The notes: a model not told the origin generated them from the sequence alone. 32,458 bases of DNA from Rufibacter sediminis (GCF_014269285.1 NZ_JACOAF010000027.1:1-32458), one strand, 5' to 3'; positions 22,130-30,890 are shown, counted from the first letter of the stretch. Numbers and translations are program-made.

Positions 22130-24685
22130 ATGTCCAATGGCAAAGAATCGTTCTCTCTTCAGTCCATCCGAAGTAAGATACTAGCGGCGGTGTTGCTCGG
22201 GGCGTTGGCGGTTGCCTTGTCCTGGTCCATCACCCACCGGGGGTTCAAGGACATCCTGCTCACCGTGGAGGAAGTCTCCACGCCCAACGAGAAACTCCTG
22301 GCCGTCAACTCCCTTTTTCAGAGCCTGGCGCAGTTAGACCAGCTGCAGCGCGCCCACGCCAACCGAAGCCCCGAGAAACCCCAAAAACTCTTCCGCCAGA
22401 AGATCCAGCAACTGCAGGTGACGCTGGACTCGCTGCGCGGATACTGCGCCGGTAACAAGCAACAGCTGCACCTGCTGGATTCCATGGAAACGAAGCTGCT
22501 GCAGCGCGAGAAACTCTACCACGGGTACGTCAAGCTTCGGGCCGATATGAACCGGAACGAAGCCCTTTCAAGACGCATTTCGGCCATCTCCAAAGTCCTT
22601 GCCAGCAGCAAACCCCAGGTAGACACTACCGTGGTTACGGCCAGCAAGAAAATTACCACCACTACGCTGTTGCCATCTGAGCAGGAGCAGGCGAGCGCCT
22701 CCAAAAAGCCAAGGTCGTTTTTCAACCGATTATTCAAAAGTCGCAAAGAAGTAGAGTTGCCTGCTGCCCTGCGGCAGGTGGAAGAGGAACTGGAGGTGCA
22801 CGTAGACACGCTGTCGGTGGCCCGGCAGGACAGCGTCCTCTGGAAAGTGGAAAAAATGATGCGGCGTGTGGAGCGCGAACATCACCAGCGCACCACCCAG
22901 CTCCTGAGCCGCGAGATGGCCTGGATCACCGCCAACAGCCAGCTTCATTCCCAATTAGTAAGCATTCTGCGCACCATTGAACGGGAAGAACTCATGGCCA
23001 TGCAGCAGAACAACCAGGCGGCCAGGGCGGTGGTGAACGGCAGCATCGACCGCATTGACCACATCATGGTGCTGTTCTCATTGGGGACGGTTTTGCTGGT
23101 GCTGCTGATTTTTCTGGATATCTCGCGCAGCAACAAATACCGGAAACAGCTGATTGCGGCCAAGGAAGAAGCCGAGCAGCTGGGCCAGGTGAAGCAGCAG
23201 TTCCTGGCCAACATGAGCCACGAAATCCGGACGCCGCTGCAAGCCATCCTGGGGTTCTCGGAGCAGGTCAGAAGCCAGGAGAAACCATCGCGACAGGCGC
23301 TGGATGCCATTTACCAATCATCGGAACACCTGCTGCACATTGTGAACGAGGTGCTGGACTACAGCCGCCTGGTGTCCGGGAAATTCACGTTTGAGCAGCG
23401 GCCCTTCTCGGTGCAGCAACTGGTCACCGAGGTGGTGGCCTCCATGCAACTGGCCGCCGACCAGAAACTATTGACCTTGGAATTGGTGTATGACGCACCG
23501 GAAAATCAGGCTTATTTAGGTGATTCGTTCCGCCTGAAGCAAATCCTCTACAACCTGCTCAGCAACGCCATCAAATTCACCGATATGGGAGGCGTGACTT
23601 TGCGCGTCTCTTCTGAAGAAACGCCCGCTGGAGCCGATTTCATGTTTGAAGTTCAAGACACAGGCGTGGGCATTTCTCCGGAGCAGCTGGAGAAAATCTT
23701 CCATTCCTTTGAGCAAGCCGATGCCTCCGTGGGGCGCACCCGCGGCGGCACCGGCCTGGGCCTGAGCATCGTGAAAGCGTTGGCAGAGGGGCAGCAGGGC
23801 ACCGTGGAGGTGTCCAGTGCACCAGGTCAGGGTTCGGTTTTCCTGGTGAGGCTTCCGTTTGGCAAGGCTCCTAAGAGTGCGCTGTCACCTGCGGTAGTAC
23901 CCGTGGAGAAACCCGTCAATCTGAAGCCCGCGGGCAAAGTACTGGTGGTAGACGATGACGCTTTCATCCTGCAGCTTTGCGGCTCTATTCTGAAAAAGAA
24001 CGGCATTGCGCACACCTGCACCCTGGATGCCACCTCGGTGCTGCAACAGGACTGGGACGAGACCATTCAACTGGTGCTGCTGGACATCCGGATGCCGGAA
24101 ATCAGCGGGATTGACTTGTGCCGTGCCCTGCGGCAGAAAGTGACCTCTGCGGTTCAAATCTTCGCCCTTACCGCCGAGGCCTTGCCTCAGGCCTGTGATT
24201 CTATTATTGACCAGGGGTTTGACGGGTTGCTGAAAAAGCCTTTCCGGGAGCAGGAACTGTTGGCGCTGGTCAACGGCCGCCTCGGCTCCTGGTCGGGGGC
24301 AGTTCCAGTGAAAACTACTAGTGCGCCAGAGCTGGACTTAACACCTTTACGGCACATGCTGGGGCAACAGGAGGAGCTGCTGAAGGTAGTCCTGGAACAG
24401 TTTACCACCGAAACAGCGCAGGACCTGCAAGCCCTTTCCGCCGCCGTTACTTCGCAAGACCCACCGCAAGTGCGGGAGTTGCTGCACCGGCTGGCGGGAC
24501 GTACCGGGCAGGTAGGAGCCCAGCAACTTTCGGCCCGGCTCCGGAAAGTGGAAACTGCCTTGCGGGCAGAAGAACCACTGCTTCGCTGGGAATCTGAAGT
24601 GCAGGTTCTGGCCCAGGAAGTGGCTTGTCTGCAGGAGAAAATAAAAGAGCAGATGCCTCTGGAGGAAGTGGAGATAGAGAGCTAA
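22130..24685 (+). CDS. hybrid sensor histidine kinase with receiver and Hpt domains
   Basis: An 851-residue phosphorelay protein. Membrane segments at about 17-35 and 311-330 flank a coiled-coil-rich extracytoplasmic region. Then come HisKA with His364 in NMSHEIRTPLQ, HATPase_c (LKQILYNLLSNAIKFT, QDTGVGIS, RTRGGTGLGLSIV), a receiver domain with Asp652 in LLDIRMPE, and a C-terminal Hpt-like domain with His786 in LLHRLAGRTGQVGA. All phosphorelay residues are present. The NtrC-type regulator gene lies convergently downstream, 292 bases away, and is the likely partner (inference). Its start at 22130 is 98 bases after comEC. Confidence 0.93.
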   Translation: MSNGKESFSLQSIRSKILAAVLLGALAVALSWSITHRGFKDILLTVEEVSTPNEKLLAVNSLFQSLAQLDQLQRAHANRSPEKPQKLFRQKIQQLQVTLDSLRGYCAGNKQQLHLLDSMETKLLQREKLYHGYVKLRADMNRNEALSRRISAISKVLASSKPQVDTTVVTASKKITTTTLLPSEQEQASASKKPRSFFNRLFKSRKEVELPAALRQVEEELEVHVDTLSVARQDSVLWKVEKMMRRVEREHHQRTTQLLSREMAWITANSQLHSQLVSILRTIEREELMAMQQNNQAARAVVNGSIDRIDHIMVLFSLGTVLLVLLIFLDISRSNKYRKQLIAAKEEAEQLGQVKQQFLANMSHEIRTPLQAILGFSEQVRSQEKPSRQALDAIYQSSEHLLHIVNEVLDYSRLVSGKFTFEQRPFSVQQLVTEVVASMQLAADQKLLTLELVYDAPENQAYLGDSFRLKQILYNLLSNAIKFTDMGGVTLRVSSEETPAGADFMFEVQDTGVGISPEQLEKIFHSFEQADASVGRTRGGTGLGLSIVKALAEGQQGTVEVSSAPGQGSVFLVRLPFGKAPKSALSPAVVPVEKPVNLKPAGKVLVVDDDAFILQLCGSILKKNGIAHTCTLDATSVLQQDWDETIQLVLLDIRMPEISGIDLCRALRQKVTSAVQIFALTAEALPQACDSIIDQGFDGLLKKPFREQELLALVNGRLGSWSGAVPVKTTSAPELDLTPLRHMLGQQEELLKVVLEQFTTETAQDLQALSAAVTSQDPPQVRELLHRLAGRTGQVGAQQLSARLRKVETALRAEEPLLRWESEVQVLAQEVACLQEKIKEQMPLEEVEIES

Positions 24686-24790
24686 TCAAGTAAATATTGA
24701 CTTCCTTCCATTACTTGTCGCAAGCGCCCGCTTGGGCTAAAGCCCTCTAATCCGTTGCAGAAGATCTCCCCAGCGAATTAAGCAAAGTAG

Positions 24791-24828
24791 CGTTTTTAAG
24801 CCGATTTCAGAAAAAGAGGCTTAAAACC
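24791..24828. repeat. family-A palindromic repeat copy (intergenic)
   Basis: CGTTTTTAAGCC and GGCTTAAAACC form the outer arms; the centre is TTTCAGAAAAAG. It lies between the convergent kinase and regulator genes. Confidence 0.75.
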
Positions 24829-24904
24829 AAATCGCCCTGTTCTTGCGACTGAAGAGAGGGCAAACCCACTGGCAAATCTTCTTACGAGGTGAATTCCATT
24901 TTCC

Positions 24905-24942
24905 CGTTTTCGACCTGATTTTACCAAAACACCTCAAAAGTG
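24905..24942. repeat. family-A repeat copy, diverged
   Basis: CGTTTTCGACCTGATTTT and CAAAACACCTCAAAAG keep the spacing but differ at several bases. It is the second copy in the same gap. Confidence 0.6.
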
Positions 24943-24977
24943 GCGGAGAGAGTTTCGTACAGTGCTTTCGCCGGTGA

Positions 24978-26309
24978 TTACTCCAGGAGGTTGTATTTCT
25001 CCAGCTTGGTGTACAGAGTTTTGCGGTCTATGTTGAGCAGGCGGGCTGCTTTTGATTTGTTGAAGCGCACTTCGTGCAGGGTTTTCAGGATCAACTCGCG
25101 TTCGGTTGCTTCCTGCAGGGCTTTCAGATCGGGGCCGGCTGGGGTGGGCTGCGGCTGGGAGAGCAGGAGGTGCATCTCGTCGGGGAGGGCGTGTTTCTGG
25201 ATCTCTTCCTGCGGAGTGAGCAGAACGGCCCGTTTCACCACATTCTTGAGCTCGCGCAGGTTGCCGGGCCAGCCGTAGTGCCGGAAGATGTTTTCCACAT
25301 CGGGCGACAGGTGGGTCACGTGGCGGGTAAGCTCGGTGTTGGCCTGCCGGATGAAGTGCTCCACAAACAGGAACAGGTCATCGCCCCGTTGGCGCAGGGC
25401 CGGCACGCGCAGTTTGAATTCATTCAGGCGGTGGTACAGGTCTTCCCGGAAGTTTCCGTTCTTCACGCTATTCTCCAGGTCATCGTTGGTGGCGGCGATT
25501 ACCCGTACGTTCACCGGAACGGAATGGGTGGAGCCCAGGGGCTGCACCACGCGCTCCTGCAGGGCCCGCAGCAGTTTCATCTGGATGTCATAGCTCAGGT
25601 TTCCCACCTCGTCCAGGAACAGCGTGCCGCCCTGCGCCGCTTCAAACAGGCCTTGCTTGTCCTGCAAAGCCCCGGTAAACGCGCCTTTCACGTGCCCGAA
25701 CAGCTCGCTGTTGGCAATTTCCCCGGAGATGGCTCCGCAGTCAATGGCCACGAAGGGAGCCCCGGCGCGTTTGCTGTTCTCGTGGATGGTGCGGGCTACG
25801 TATTCCTTGCCCGTACCGCTTTCGCCCTGAATCAGTACGGACATGTCAGTGGGGGAGACCAGGTGAATCATCTCGTGCAGCCGCCGGGCTACATCGCTTT
25901 GGCCGGTGATGAAAGCTGTGGGAGGGGCGGATGGAGCCGAGGGAATGTCTTTCTGTTGCAGCGCCTCCCGCACTACCATTAGCAGCTCGTCTGGGTTCAC
26001 GGGTTTGGTGATGTAATCAAACGCGCCCAGGCGCATGGCCCGTACGGCGGTGGCCACATCCTGAATACTGGTCATCATGATCACCGGCGGATGGTTGCTT
26101 TCCGGCAGGCGGTGTTGCAGCAGTTCCAGGCCGGTGCCGTCTGGCAGGCGGTAATCAGCCAATAGAAGCTGGTAGGAGTTCGATTTCAGGGCTTTCTGCG
26201 CATCTTTGAGTCGATGTGCCACCTCTACCAGAAAGCCTTGCTTTTTAAGAAAGGCCTCCAGAATCATGGAGAAGGTGACATCATCTTCAATCAATAGTAT
26301 GCGCGCCAT
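24978..26309 (-). CDS. NtrC-type sigma-54-dependent response regulator
   Basis: A 443-residue regulator with three domains. The receiver has Asp52 in LLLADYRLPDG. The AAA+ sigma-54 activation domain has Walker A GESGTGKE (162-169), GAFTGA (209-214, contacts sigma-54) and Walker B LFLDEV (230-235). A Fis-type helix-turn-helix ends the protein (FNKSKAARLLNIDRKTLYTKL). All key residues are present, so it should activate sigma-54 promoters when phosphorylated. It is convergent with the hybrid kinase, its probable partner. Confidence 0.95.
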   Translation of the reverse strand: MARILLIEDDVTFSMILEAFLKKQGFLVEVAHRLKDAQKALKSNSYQLLLADYRLPDGTGLELLQHRLPESNHPPVIMMTSIQDVATAVRAMRLGAFDYITKPVNPDELLMVVREALQQKDIPSAPSAPPTAFITGQSDVARRLHEMIHLVSPTDMSVLIQGESGTGKEYVARTIHENSKRAGAPFVAIDCGAISGEIANSELFGHVKGAFTGALQDKQGLFEAAQGGTLFLDEVGNLSYDIQMKLLRALQERVVQPLGSTHSVPVNVRVIAATNDDLENSVKNGNFREDLYHRLNEFKLRVPALRQRGDDLFLFVEHFIRQANTELTRHVTHLSPDVENIFRHYGWPGNLRELKNVVKRAVLLTPQEEIQKHALPDEMHLLLSQPQPTPAGPDLKALQEATERELILKTLHEVRFNKSKAARLLNIDRKTLYTKLEKYNLLE

Positions 26310-26340
26310 GCTGAATCGTTCGTTCTGAAAAGGTAAAAAT

Positions 26341-26370
26341 ACAGAAAGCCGGGAATTCCCGGCTTTCTGT
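26341..26370 (-). terminator. palindromic terminator after the small secreted protein
   Basis: A fully symmetric 30-base palindrome centred on GGGAATTCCC with arms ACAGAAAGCC/GGCTTTCTGT; on the minus strand it is followed by a T run. Confidence 0.85.
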
Positions 26371-26409
26371 ATTTCATAGTTTTACTTGACTAACGGCAGT
26401 GATGGCAGG

Positions 26410-26727
26410 TTATTTTACTTGTTTGCCTTCTTTGTCTAGTTTGATGACGCCTTTTTCCTCGCCTTTTTTCATTTCAATAGAGTAATACTCTTTGCCGGCA
26501 GCATCCTTCACCAGGAAAACAGTGGTAGGAGTCCATTCTTTCAAAGCTGCATCTGACGTGATGGAAGTTTTAACAGCCTCGGGGAGTTCCTCAACTTTTA
26601 CCGGAGTCTTGCTGTCTTGCGCGGCAGCAGTGGTGGTCTGAGCGGTTTGTGCAGTTTGCGTTTGTGCGTTGGCAGAAACAGTAGCAAATACAAAAAGTCC
26701 GAAGGCTGATAAGATAACTTTCTTCAT
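26410..26727 (-). CDS. small secreted protein, unknown family
   Basis: 105 residues. A clear signal peptide (MKKVILSAFGLFVFATVSANAQ) is followed by a Thr/Gln/Ala-rich stretch (TQTAQTAQTTTAAAQ) and a ~65-residue domain: VKVEELPEAVKTSITSD, LKEWTPTTVFLV, KEYYSIEMKKGEEKGVIKLD. The pattern of a short helix with LPEAV plus beta strands recalls small PepSY-like periplasmic proteins of Bacteroidota, but I cannot assign a family. It stands alone between the NtrC-type regulator and a 703-base gap, with its own terminator. Confidence 0.75.
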   Translation of the reverse strand: MKKVILSAFGLFVFATVSANAQTQTAQTAQTTTAAAQDSKTPVKVEELPEAVKTSITSDAALKEWTPTTVFLVKDAAGKEYYSIEMKKGEEKGVIKLDKEGKQVK

Positions 26728-27430
26728 AGTTCTAAATTAAGTTGATGAATGAATCTTGTACTTCTACAGATGCCATTGCCGTGCCAAAAGCTTGTATTTT
26801 GGTGTAAGTGTCTGTATGGTAGTTAATTGTATTCTGATACTGGCAAAGGCGTTTCTCAGAAACTGTAGCATTTCTCTACACTTTGGGGAGGAAATATGTA
26901 GAGGAATAGGGGCAAGCGGGGTGGCCAGGTGTAGATAAAGTAAGTCGATTTCCCGAAAACCCGAGGAAGAGCTCACCCAGCATCCACCCTCATGGTACTA
27001 ACACGGCAGCGCACCACCTATTTCGGCTGGGTTATCAGTTTACAGCCCCAGAATGGCAAATCCAGTTTTACGGGAAGCAGTTTTTGAGGTGTTTTCTGAA
27101 AAAGAGGGCTAAAACGCCGTTAGAGGAATACTCTCAGTCCAACAAAAATAAGCCGTTCTTCTGTATGCTTTTCTGGTTGATTTTCGTAAAAGAAAGATTC
27201 TGAGATACTTATCTTGGAATCCGCTCTTCGGGTATCCTTCAGCTAAAACTGAGTGGGTTGTCTATTTTGCTAATGATTTGATTATTAGTTACTTGTAATT
27301 GCTAAAAATATTTTAGTAATTGCCTGTAAGTTGTTGATAATCAATATGATTAATAGTGGTAAAAATAGAACGGGATGGCACTATTATGAAACTGGTTCTG
27401 TTATGAATCTGAACTGAAACTAGAGAGAAA
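26728..27430. other. 703-base intergenic region
   Basis: It lies between the divergent secreted-protein gene and the phage-type gene. It contains one family-A repeat (27079-27116) and an AT-rich 3' part with a short direct repeat TAATTGC around CTAAAAATATTTTAG near 27295-27330, probably the promoter region of the gene at 27431. Open frames of 60-70 codons on both strands at 26756-26976 show no protein character and are not called. Confidence 0.55.
27079..27116. repeat. family-A palindromic repeat copy (intergenic)
   Basis: AGTTTTTGAGGTGTTTTC on the left and GAAAAAGAGGGCTAAAACG on the right. Confidence 0.7.
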
Positions 27431-28270
27431 ATGCAAACCAAAGTGAACCAAGAAACCAACGAAGAGAAAGTGGTTAAGAAGAACAAAATCGAGAGTTTTG
27501 ATATCTCCCGCTCGGACGAAACCATGCACTTGGCCGTTGATTTGGCGAAGTTCATTAAGGAAAACCGGCTGTATCAAAACATTCAGGGCAAGGAGTATGT
27601 GAACGTGGAAGGCTGGCAGTACGCCGGTTCCCGTTTGGGTATTCTGCCGGTGGTAGACGAGCTGACCAGCATGAGCGATAGCACGGAGATCAAGTACCTG
27701 GCCAAAGTGAACCTGTTGAACCTGCGCACTGAGCAAGTGGTGGGAGCGGGCTTCGCGATCTGCTCCAACAAAGAGCAGGGACGTAAGTACTATCAGGAAT
27801 ACGCCATCGCATCTATGGCCCAGACCAGAGCCATCGGGAAAGCCTACCGGAACATCTTAGCCTGGATCATCCGGGCGGCCGGGTACGAGCCAACTCCCGC
27901 CGAGGAGATGGACTACCAGGGCAACGTGACCGAGCAGAAAGCAGAGCAACCCGCCAAACCAGCGGCTACCAAGACCATGAAAGCCGTTCCGGCAGATCCG
28001 GCGGTGGCCGAAGTAGCGCAAGCCCCGGCGGTGGTTCCTGTCACTCCCGCTCCGGCTCCGGCAGCCGAAGAAGCCACGGTGAAATACGCCACTGCGAAGC
28101 AGAAGGAAGAAATCATCCGTCTGCTCAACAATCCGGTGATTACGCGTCAGGAGAAAACTAAAATGCTCCTGAACATCAACAAGCTGGACGAAGAGCGCGC
28201 CAAGCAGTCTATTGCCAAACTGAAGAAAGTAATTGATGACCGCGAGCACGAACAAACGGCCGCTGCCTAA
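27431..28270 (+). CDS. phage-type protein, possible ssDNA-annealing or recombination factor
   Basis: 279 residues. The core (about 55-160) reads YVNVEGWQYAGSRLGILPVV, VVGAGFAICSNKEQ, EYAIASMAQTRAIGKAYR and AAGYEPTPAEEM. This set of motifs also occurs, in the same order, in uncharacterised proteins of actinobacterial and other phages (family knowledge, not a search). After an Ala/Pro-rich linker (about 165-212) a small C-terminal helical domain begins ATAKQKEEIIRLL, a module often at the end of phage recombination proteins. SMAQTRAIGKAYR recalls, loosely, the late helix of ERF/Rad52-type annealing proteins; that role is inference. recQ is the next gene downstream, but a terminator and a 516-base repeat-rich gap separate them. 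Confidence 0.65.
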   Translation: MQTKVNQETNEEKVVKKNKIESFDISRSDETMHLAVDLAKFIKENRLYQNIQGKEYVNVEGWQYAGSRLGILPVVDELTSMSDSTEIKYLAKVNLLNLRTEQVVGAGFAICSNKEQGRKYYQEYAIASMAQTRAIGKAYRNILAWIIRAAGYEPTPAEEMDYQGNVTEQKAEQPAKPAATKTMKAVPADPAVAEVAQAPAVVPVTPAPAPAAEEATVKYATAKQKEEIIRLLNNPVITRQEKTKMLLNINKLDEERAKQSIAKLKKVIDDREHEQTAAA

Positions 28271-28296
28271 TTTTTGAATGGAGTAGAATGTACGGG

Positions 28297-28321
28297 AACC
28301 CGGCCGCAGGCCGGGTTTTCT
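28297..28321 (+). terminator. terminator after the phage-type gene
   Basis: AACCCGGCC and GGCCGGGTT pair around a GCA loop, followed by TTTC. Immediately followed by a family-A repeat. Confidence 0.8.
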
Positions 28322-28357
28322 GTTTTCTGACCGTTTTCTTGAAAACAGGCTTAAAAA
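28320..28357. repeat. family-A palindromic repeat copy (intergenic)
   Basis: CTGTTTTCTGACCGTTTTCT on the left and TGAAAACAGGCTTAAAAAG on the right; it abuts the terminator. Confidence 0.7.
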
Positions 28358-28530
28358 GAAGGCAAGCTTTGGTGGTTTTCTTTCCATTGCCGAAGAACTG
28401 GATGGCAGCGCTTGGTTCAAGTAAGTAGTCTCAAGTTGTAGCCTGTTCTATTCAAGGGCCCACGTCTGGAAGGCACGGAAGTAACTTCCGCGCCATATAA
28501 ATTTTACCCAGAAGGTAGCATCAAAGGAAA

Positions 28531-28634
28531 CTGTTTAGGTAGTTGATTATTATCTCTGCCGTTGTTGGTGTACTCACCAACAACCGGAACTGCGATGGCA
28601 AACGCAAAGGCAACCACAAGGGATTACCCCTACT
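28531..28634 (+). repeat. family-B element, copy upstream of recQ
   Basis: It starts with CTGTTTAGG, carries a perfect 10-bp stem-loop GTTGTTGGTG-TACT-CACCAACAAC (28561-28584), then AACTGCG and a module GGCAACCACAAGGGATTACC ending in CCTAC. The last ~75 bases reappear inverted at 30771-30846 on the other side of recQ, about 85% alike by eye. Confidence 0.75.
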
Positions 28635-28657
28635 TTCTGGAAAACACCCCTAAAACG
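28632..28657. repeat. family-A repeat, half copy
   Basis: Only the centre and right half (TTTCTGGAAAACACC, then CTAAAACG) remain, joined directly to the family-B end. Confidence 0.55.
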
Positions 28658-28770
28658 CGTGGCTCAGCGGAGGCGGGGAAGCGTTGCTCTGATTAGCCGG
28701 TACTCCGTTGCGCCGCTCTGTCGGTGAGAATCTGTGAGTGGCTACCGAGACCGGGGAACCAACTATTTCG

Positions 28771-28778
28771 TATTTTTG
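28771..28778 (+). promoter_or_regulatory. possible -7 box of recQ
   Basis: TATTTTTG fits the TAnnTTTG consensus, but it lies only 9 bases before the ATG and no clear -33 TTG is seen. It would give a leaderless or near-leaderless transcript. Confidence 0.3.
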
Positions 28779-28786
28779 GATGATCT

Positions 28787-30697
28787 ATGGCAAACATTCT
28801 AGACATCCTGAAGCAGTACTGGGGACACGAGTCCTTCCGGCCGGGACAGGTAGACATCATCACTTCCGTTCTGAAGGGGAACGATACGTTGGCAATTCTG
28901 CCTACCGGCGGCGGTAAATCCATCTGTTTTCAAGTGCCTACGCTGGTCATGGAAGGCGTTTGTATTGTGGTGTCCCCGTTGATCGCCCTCATGAAAGACC
29001 AGGTGGAGAACCTCCGCAAACGCGGGATCTCGGCGGCGGCACTGCACGCAGGCCAGCCCGAGCGGGAGCGGGACATCATTCTGGACAACTGCGTGTTTGG
29101 CGTGGTGCAGTTCCTGTACGTGTCGCCGGAACGGTTGCAGACCGAGCTGTTTCTGGAGCGGGTGAAACGCATGAACGTGTGTTTGCTGGCGGTAGATGAA
29201 GCGCACTGTATCTCGCAGTGGGGCTATGATTTCCGGCCCGCGTACCTGGAGATTGCCAAGCTCCGCGAGGTGCTGCCCGCCGTGCCGGTGCTCGCCTTGA
29301 CCGCCTCGGCCACCGAAGTGGTGAAAACCGACATTCAGCAGAAACTGCAGTTCAAAAAGCAGGAGGTCTTTCAGCAGAGTTTCGCGCGCAAGAACCTGTC
29401 TTACTCTGTGTTGCCCACCGAAGACAAAGAAGGCCGCCTGCGGGAGATTCTGCAGAAGATGAACGGCACCGCCATTGTGTACGTCCGGAACCGCCGCCGC
29501 ACGCAGGAACTAGCCCAGTGGCTCCAGAAACAGGGAATCAAATCGGCGGCTTACCATGCCGGGCTGCCGCACCAGACCAGGGCCACGGCGCAGACCGATT
29601 GGCTCCAGGACCGCGTGCGGGTGATGGTGGCAACTAACGCCTTCGGGATGGGGATTGACAAACCCGATGTCCGGCTGGTGGTGCACCTGGACCTGCCCGA
29701 TTCGCTGGAAGCCTATTACCAGGAGGCCGGCCGCGCTGGCCGAGACGGCAAATACAGTTACGCTACCGTGCTGCTGGGTCCCGAGGACGGGCCGTTGCTG
29801 TTGAAGAAAACCGAGGAGGCCTATCCGCCCATAGAGACGCTGCGGCGGGTGTACCAGGCCCTGGCCAACTTTTTTCAGCTGGCTACCGGCAGCGGGGCGT
29901 TCCAGTCATTTGATTTTGACCTCGCGGAGTTCTGCCGCACCTACCAGCTTTCGCCCGTAGAAGTGCACTTTGCCTTGAAGCAGCTGGAGTCAGAAGGATT
30001 GCTTCAGCTGAACGAAGGTTTCTATAGTCCGTCCAAGGTGAATCTCTTGCTGAGCAATACCCAGTTATATGACTTCCAGATCCACAACGAAAACCTGGAA
30101 CCGGTGATCAAAGGCTTGCTGCGGCTCTACGGCGGGGAGATGTACCGGGACTTCGTGAAAATCTCAGAGGCCGGCCTGGCCAAGCACCTGTCGGTGCCGG
30201 AGGCGACGATACGGCAGCAATTGCAGCACCTGCACCAACGCAAAGTGCTGGTGTATGAACCGCAGCACGATGGGCCGCAGGTGCAGTTCATGGCGCCCCG
30301 CTACGATGCCGCCTCTCTGCCCATTGATCAGAAACAACTGGCGCTTTTCCGGGAGCGGGCGTTGGAAAAGGCCAATGCCGTGGTCACCTTCATGGAGAAC
30401 AAGGCGCAATGCCGCACCCGGCAGATTCTGTCCTATTTTGGCGAAGAAGCCTCCACCGATTGCCGCATCTGTGACTATTGCCTGGCCCAGAAAAAGAAAA
30501 AGAAGCTGGACGAAAACAAACTCCACATGGAAGCCCGCGTGCTCAGCCACTTGAAGGAAACTCCGCTGCATCCCAAATCCATCGCCATGCACTTCAGCTC
30601 GTCAGAGCAGGAACTGTTAGGCGATCTGCTGCAGGATATGCTGGAAAGTGGCACGGTAGGCTACACACCCGAAGGGAATCTGACGCGCAAAGAGTAG
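28787..30697 (+). CDS. recQ: RecQ-family ATP-dependent DNA helicase
   Basis: A 636-residue 3'-5' DNA helicase for recombination and repair. It has TGGGKS (Walker A, 40-45), DEAHCISQWG (Walker B, from 137), and the second helicase domain with YVRNRRRTQELAQWL, MVATNAFGMGIDKPDVR and YYQEAGRAGRDG. Oddity: the zinc-cluster cysteines (C542, C559, C562, C565) lie near the C-terminus, after a ~180-residue region with winged-helix-like segments, whereas in E. coli RecQ zinc directly follows the helicase core. No HRDC domain is evident; the last 60 residues look like a short winged helix. This layout is common in a second RecQ type of Bacteroidota. The gene is flanked by inverted family-B elements. Confidence 0.95.
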   Translation: MANILDILKQYWGHESFRPGQVDIITSVLKGNDTLAILPTGGGKSICFQVPTLVMEGVCIVVSPLIALMKDQVENLRKRGISAAALHAGQPERERDIILDNCVFGVVQFLYVSPERLQTELFLERVKRMNVCLLAVDEAHCISQWGYDFRPAYLEIAKLREVLPAVPVLALTASATEVVKTDIQQKLQFKKQEVFQQSFARKNLSYSVLPTEDKEGRLREILQKMNGTAIVYVRNRRRTQELAQWLQKQGIKSAAYHAGLPHQTRATAQTDWLQDRVRVMVATNAFGMGIDKPDVRLVVHLDLPDSLEAYYQEAGRAGRDGKYSYATVLLGPEDGPLLLKKTEEAYPPIETLRRVYQALANFFQLATGSGAFQSFDFDLAEFCRTYQLSPVEVHFALKQLESEGLLQLNEGFYSPSKVNLLLSNTQLYDFQIHNENLEPVIKGLLRLYGGEMYRDFVKISEAGLAKHLSVPEATIRQQLQHLHQRKVLVYEPQHDGPQVQFMAPRYDAASLPIDQKQLALFRERALEKANAVVTFMENKAQCRTRQILSYFGEEASTDCRICDYCLAQKKKKKLDENKLHMEARVLSHLKETPLHPKSIAMHFSSSEQELLGDLLQDMLESGTVGYTPEGNLTRKE

Positions 30698-30770
30698 TGA
30701 TGTCATTAGTTTTTATAATATGTTAAGTATGTTTCTAAGCTGTATTTTAGAAACTGAGCAAAAAAAGGGG

Positions 30771-30860
30771 AGTAGGGGCAATCCCTTGTAGTTGCCCTTC
30801 ACGTTTGCTCAACGCAGTTTTGGTTGTTGGTGAGAACATCAACAACGGCGGCAGACGACG
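30771..30860 (-). repeat. family-B element, inverted copy downstream of recQ
   Basis: On the minus strand: TCTGCCGCC, stem-loop GTTGTTGATG-TTCT-CACCAACAAC (one mismatch), AAAACTGCG and GGGCAACTACAAGGGATTGC ending in CCCTACT. Same order and spacing as the copy upstream of recQ. Confidence 0.75.
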
Positions 30861-30890
30861 GCGGCTTGCTTGGGCTGGCAGACGTTGTGT

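Larger units (their letters stand above)
28271..28786. other. intergenic region with repeats upstream of recQ
   Basis: 516 bases holding, in order, a terminator (28297-28321), a family-A copy (28320-28357), a family-B element (28531-28634), a family-A half copy (28632-28657) and a possible recQ promoter. No gene is visible. Confidence 0.6.

Noticed and set aside
26764-26976. 70-codon frame in the 703-base gap
   Set aside because: No start context, no conserved motif, and a competing frame of similar length on the other strand.
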